In this document: positions 4,490-5,342 of the stretch, one piece after another
How positions within the stretch are numbered: the first letter of the stretch is position 1
Layout: each line of letters begins with the position of its first letter
Assembly: GCA_946480995.1 (NCBI GenBank)
Contig: CAMLMF010000210.1
Coordinates: forward strand, 1 to 5,342
From: an uncultured Bdellovibrio sp.
GTDB lineage: Bacteria; Bdellovibrionota; Bdellovibrionia; Bdellovibrionales; Bdellovibrionaceae
Direction of reading: 5' to 3'
Length of the DNA stretch: 5,342 nt
Translations under genes and position numbers: made by a program
Notes under the pieces: model-generated
The model's database searches: none
What the model saw: only the letters and a program-made list of their open reading frames with translations
What the model was told of the DNA's origin: nothing

Positions 4490-5342
4490 GCTGCTTTAAC
4501 TTTTACTTTATCTACCGCTTCCGCTTCGTAGTCAGAGTATGGAGTTTTCACTTCCACCATTGAACCGTCTTCAGCCTTGTAACCACGAACTTTATACATC
4601 TTGATCGCTTCCGAACGTCCTTTGACTTCCGCAGCGCCGGCAAGTTCCACTTTGAAATCTTCGCCAACTTTGTCGATAACGGTGTCGGTTACCAGCAAGT
4701 CCGCACCGAAGGCTTTTGTTGAAGCTTCGATACGTGACGCGGTGTTGACGGTATTTCCGATAACTGTGTACTCCATGCGCTCGTCAGAACCAATCGTTCC
4801 CGAAATTGCGCGACCCGCATGTAAGCCCATGCCGATATTGATGGCGGGTTGTCCGCGCGCAATGCGGCTTTCGTTTAAAGTCTCTAAAGCTTTGCGCATT
4901 TCTAAGCAAGCACGCAAGGCTTGATGGCAATCGCGGTCTGAGCTTTTCGGTGCGCCCCAGATCGCCATGATCGCGTCACCGATAAATTTATCGACCACAC
5001 CGCCATGGGAATTAATGATCTTCACCATCGCACCAAAGTATTCGTTGAGCATCTCGACAACTTCTTCTGGTGAACGTTTTTCCGAAAATGCCGTGAAACC
5101 ACGAATGTCCGAGAAAAAGACCACAACGTCTTTGGATTGTCCGCCGACACCGATGTCTTTGCCGATTAAGTCTTCAGCCACTGAAGAGCCATGGAACTTC
5201 GAGAAAAGACTTTTCACCTTATCGCGCTCTTTCAAGCCCTCGGTCATGTGATCAAAGGCTTCTGCCAAGTCACCCACTTCGTCATGGGATTTGACTTGCG
5301 AGCGGGCTTTGACGTCGAAGTTTCCTTTAGAAACCAACTCGA
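4486..5342 (-). CDS. Class III adenylate cyclase with HAMP segment, C-terminal part (5' end outside window)
   Basis: The frame is open to the window edge; the TTG at 5335-5337 is internal to the HAMP domain and not a start. The first roughly 40 visible residues are the second half of a HAMP linker (DEVGDLAEAFDHM), implying upstream membrane segments and a sensor domain. The cyclase domain follows. Metal-binding Asp residues sit in FFSDIRGF (codon 5107-5109) and KFIGDAIMAIWG (4975-4977); the substrate-specifying Lys is at 4987-4989 in VDKFIGD and its partner Thr at 4765-4767 in EYTVIGNTVNTASR. The transition-state Asn (4744-4746) and Arg (4732-4734) are present. All catalytic residues are intact, and the Lys/Thr pair predicts ATP use and the IIIb subclass. 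It should make cAMP at the inner membrane in response to a signal. A charged tail of about 30 residues follows the domain. The neighbouring regulator gene is convergent and not co-transcribed. Confidence 0.93.
   Translation of the reverse strand, partial: ELVSKGNFDVKARSQVKSHDEVGDLAEAFDHMTEGLKERDKVKSLFSKFHGSSVAEDLIGKDIGVGGQSKDVVVFFSDIRGFTAFSEKRSPEEVVEMLNEYFGAMVKIINSHGGVVDKFIGDAIMAIWGAPKSSDRDCHQALRACLEMRKALETLNESRIARGQPAINIGMGLHAGRAISGTIGSDERMEYTVIGNTVNTASRIEASTKAFGADLLVTDTVIDKVGEDFKVELAGAAEVKGRSEAIKMYKVRGYKAEDGSMVEVKTPYSDYEAEAVDKVKVKAA

Noticed and set aside
4601..5251. Two plus-strand open frames of about 100 codons (4601-4924 and 4967-5251).
   Set aside because: They lie opposite the cyclase gene, whose catalytic motifs are intact, and have no SD or recognisable product; they are antisense shadows of a coding frame.

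Overview
The window looks like chromosomal DNA from a predatory or related bacterium of the Bdellovibrionota (Bdellovibrio type). The main pointers are a TIGR02147/DUF4423-type regulator, a family I know chiefly from Bdellovibrio and Fibrobacter, and a run of small signal-peptide proteins without recognisable domains, one with the Gly-rich segment seen in many Bdellovibrio secreted proteins. This is inference from gene content; no ribosomal or other taxonomic marker is present.

Layout: (1) Bases 1-687, plus strand: C-terminal part of an FtsX/MacB-type ABC transporter permease, cut by the window start. (2) Bases 688-796: short convergent gap with two stem-loops. (3) Bases 797-3419, minus strand: a probable operon read right to left, made of a small XRE-family HTH protein (3129-3419), a 379-aa exported protein of unknown function (1910-3049), two exported proteins of about 130 aa (1438-1836 and 1005-1391), and a doubtful 78-codon ORF (797-1033). 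(4) Bases 3420-3554: divergent control region with three alternating copies of a 9-bp box, GTAAAAACT, overlapping the predicted -35 elements of both outward promoters. (5) Bases 3555-4364, plus strand: TIGR02147/DUF4423 regulator. (6) Bases 4365-4485: gap ending in a very GC-rich stem-loop. (7) Bases 4486-5342, minus strand: class III adenylate cyclase with a preceding HAMP segment, cut by the window end.

The two end genes look like ordinary higher-GC genes (one hand-counted 60-base line of the cyclase gene is 50% GC). The interior is visibly richer in A/T (one line of the DUF4423 gene is about 37%). I read the interior, about 780-4440, as an accessory cassette: two different HTH regulators facing away from a shared operator, one of them leading an operon for several exported proteins. 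The most noteworthy signal is that control region together with the uncharacterised exported proteins it probably controls. No RNA gene, CRISPR array, insertion sequence or attachment site was seen, and no stretch above 300 bases lacks a gene.
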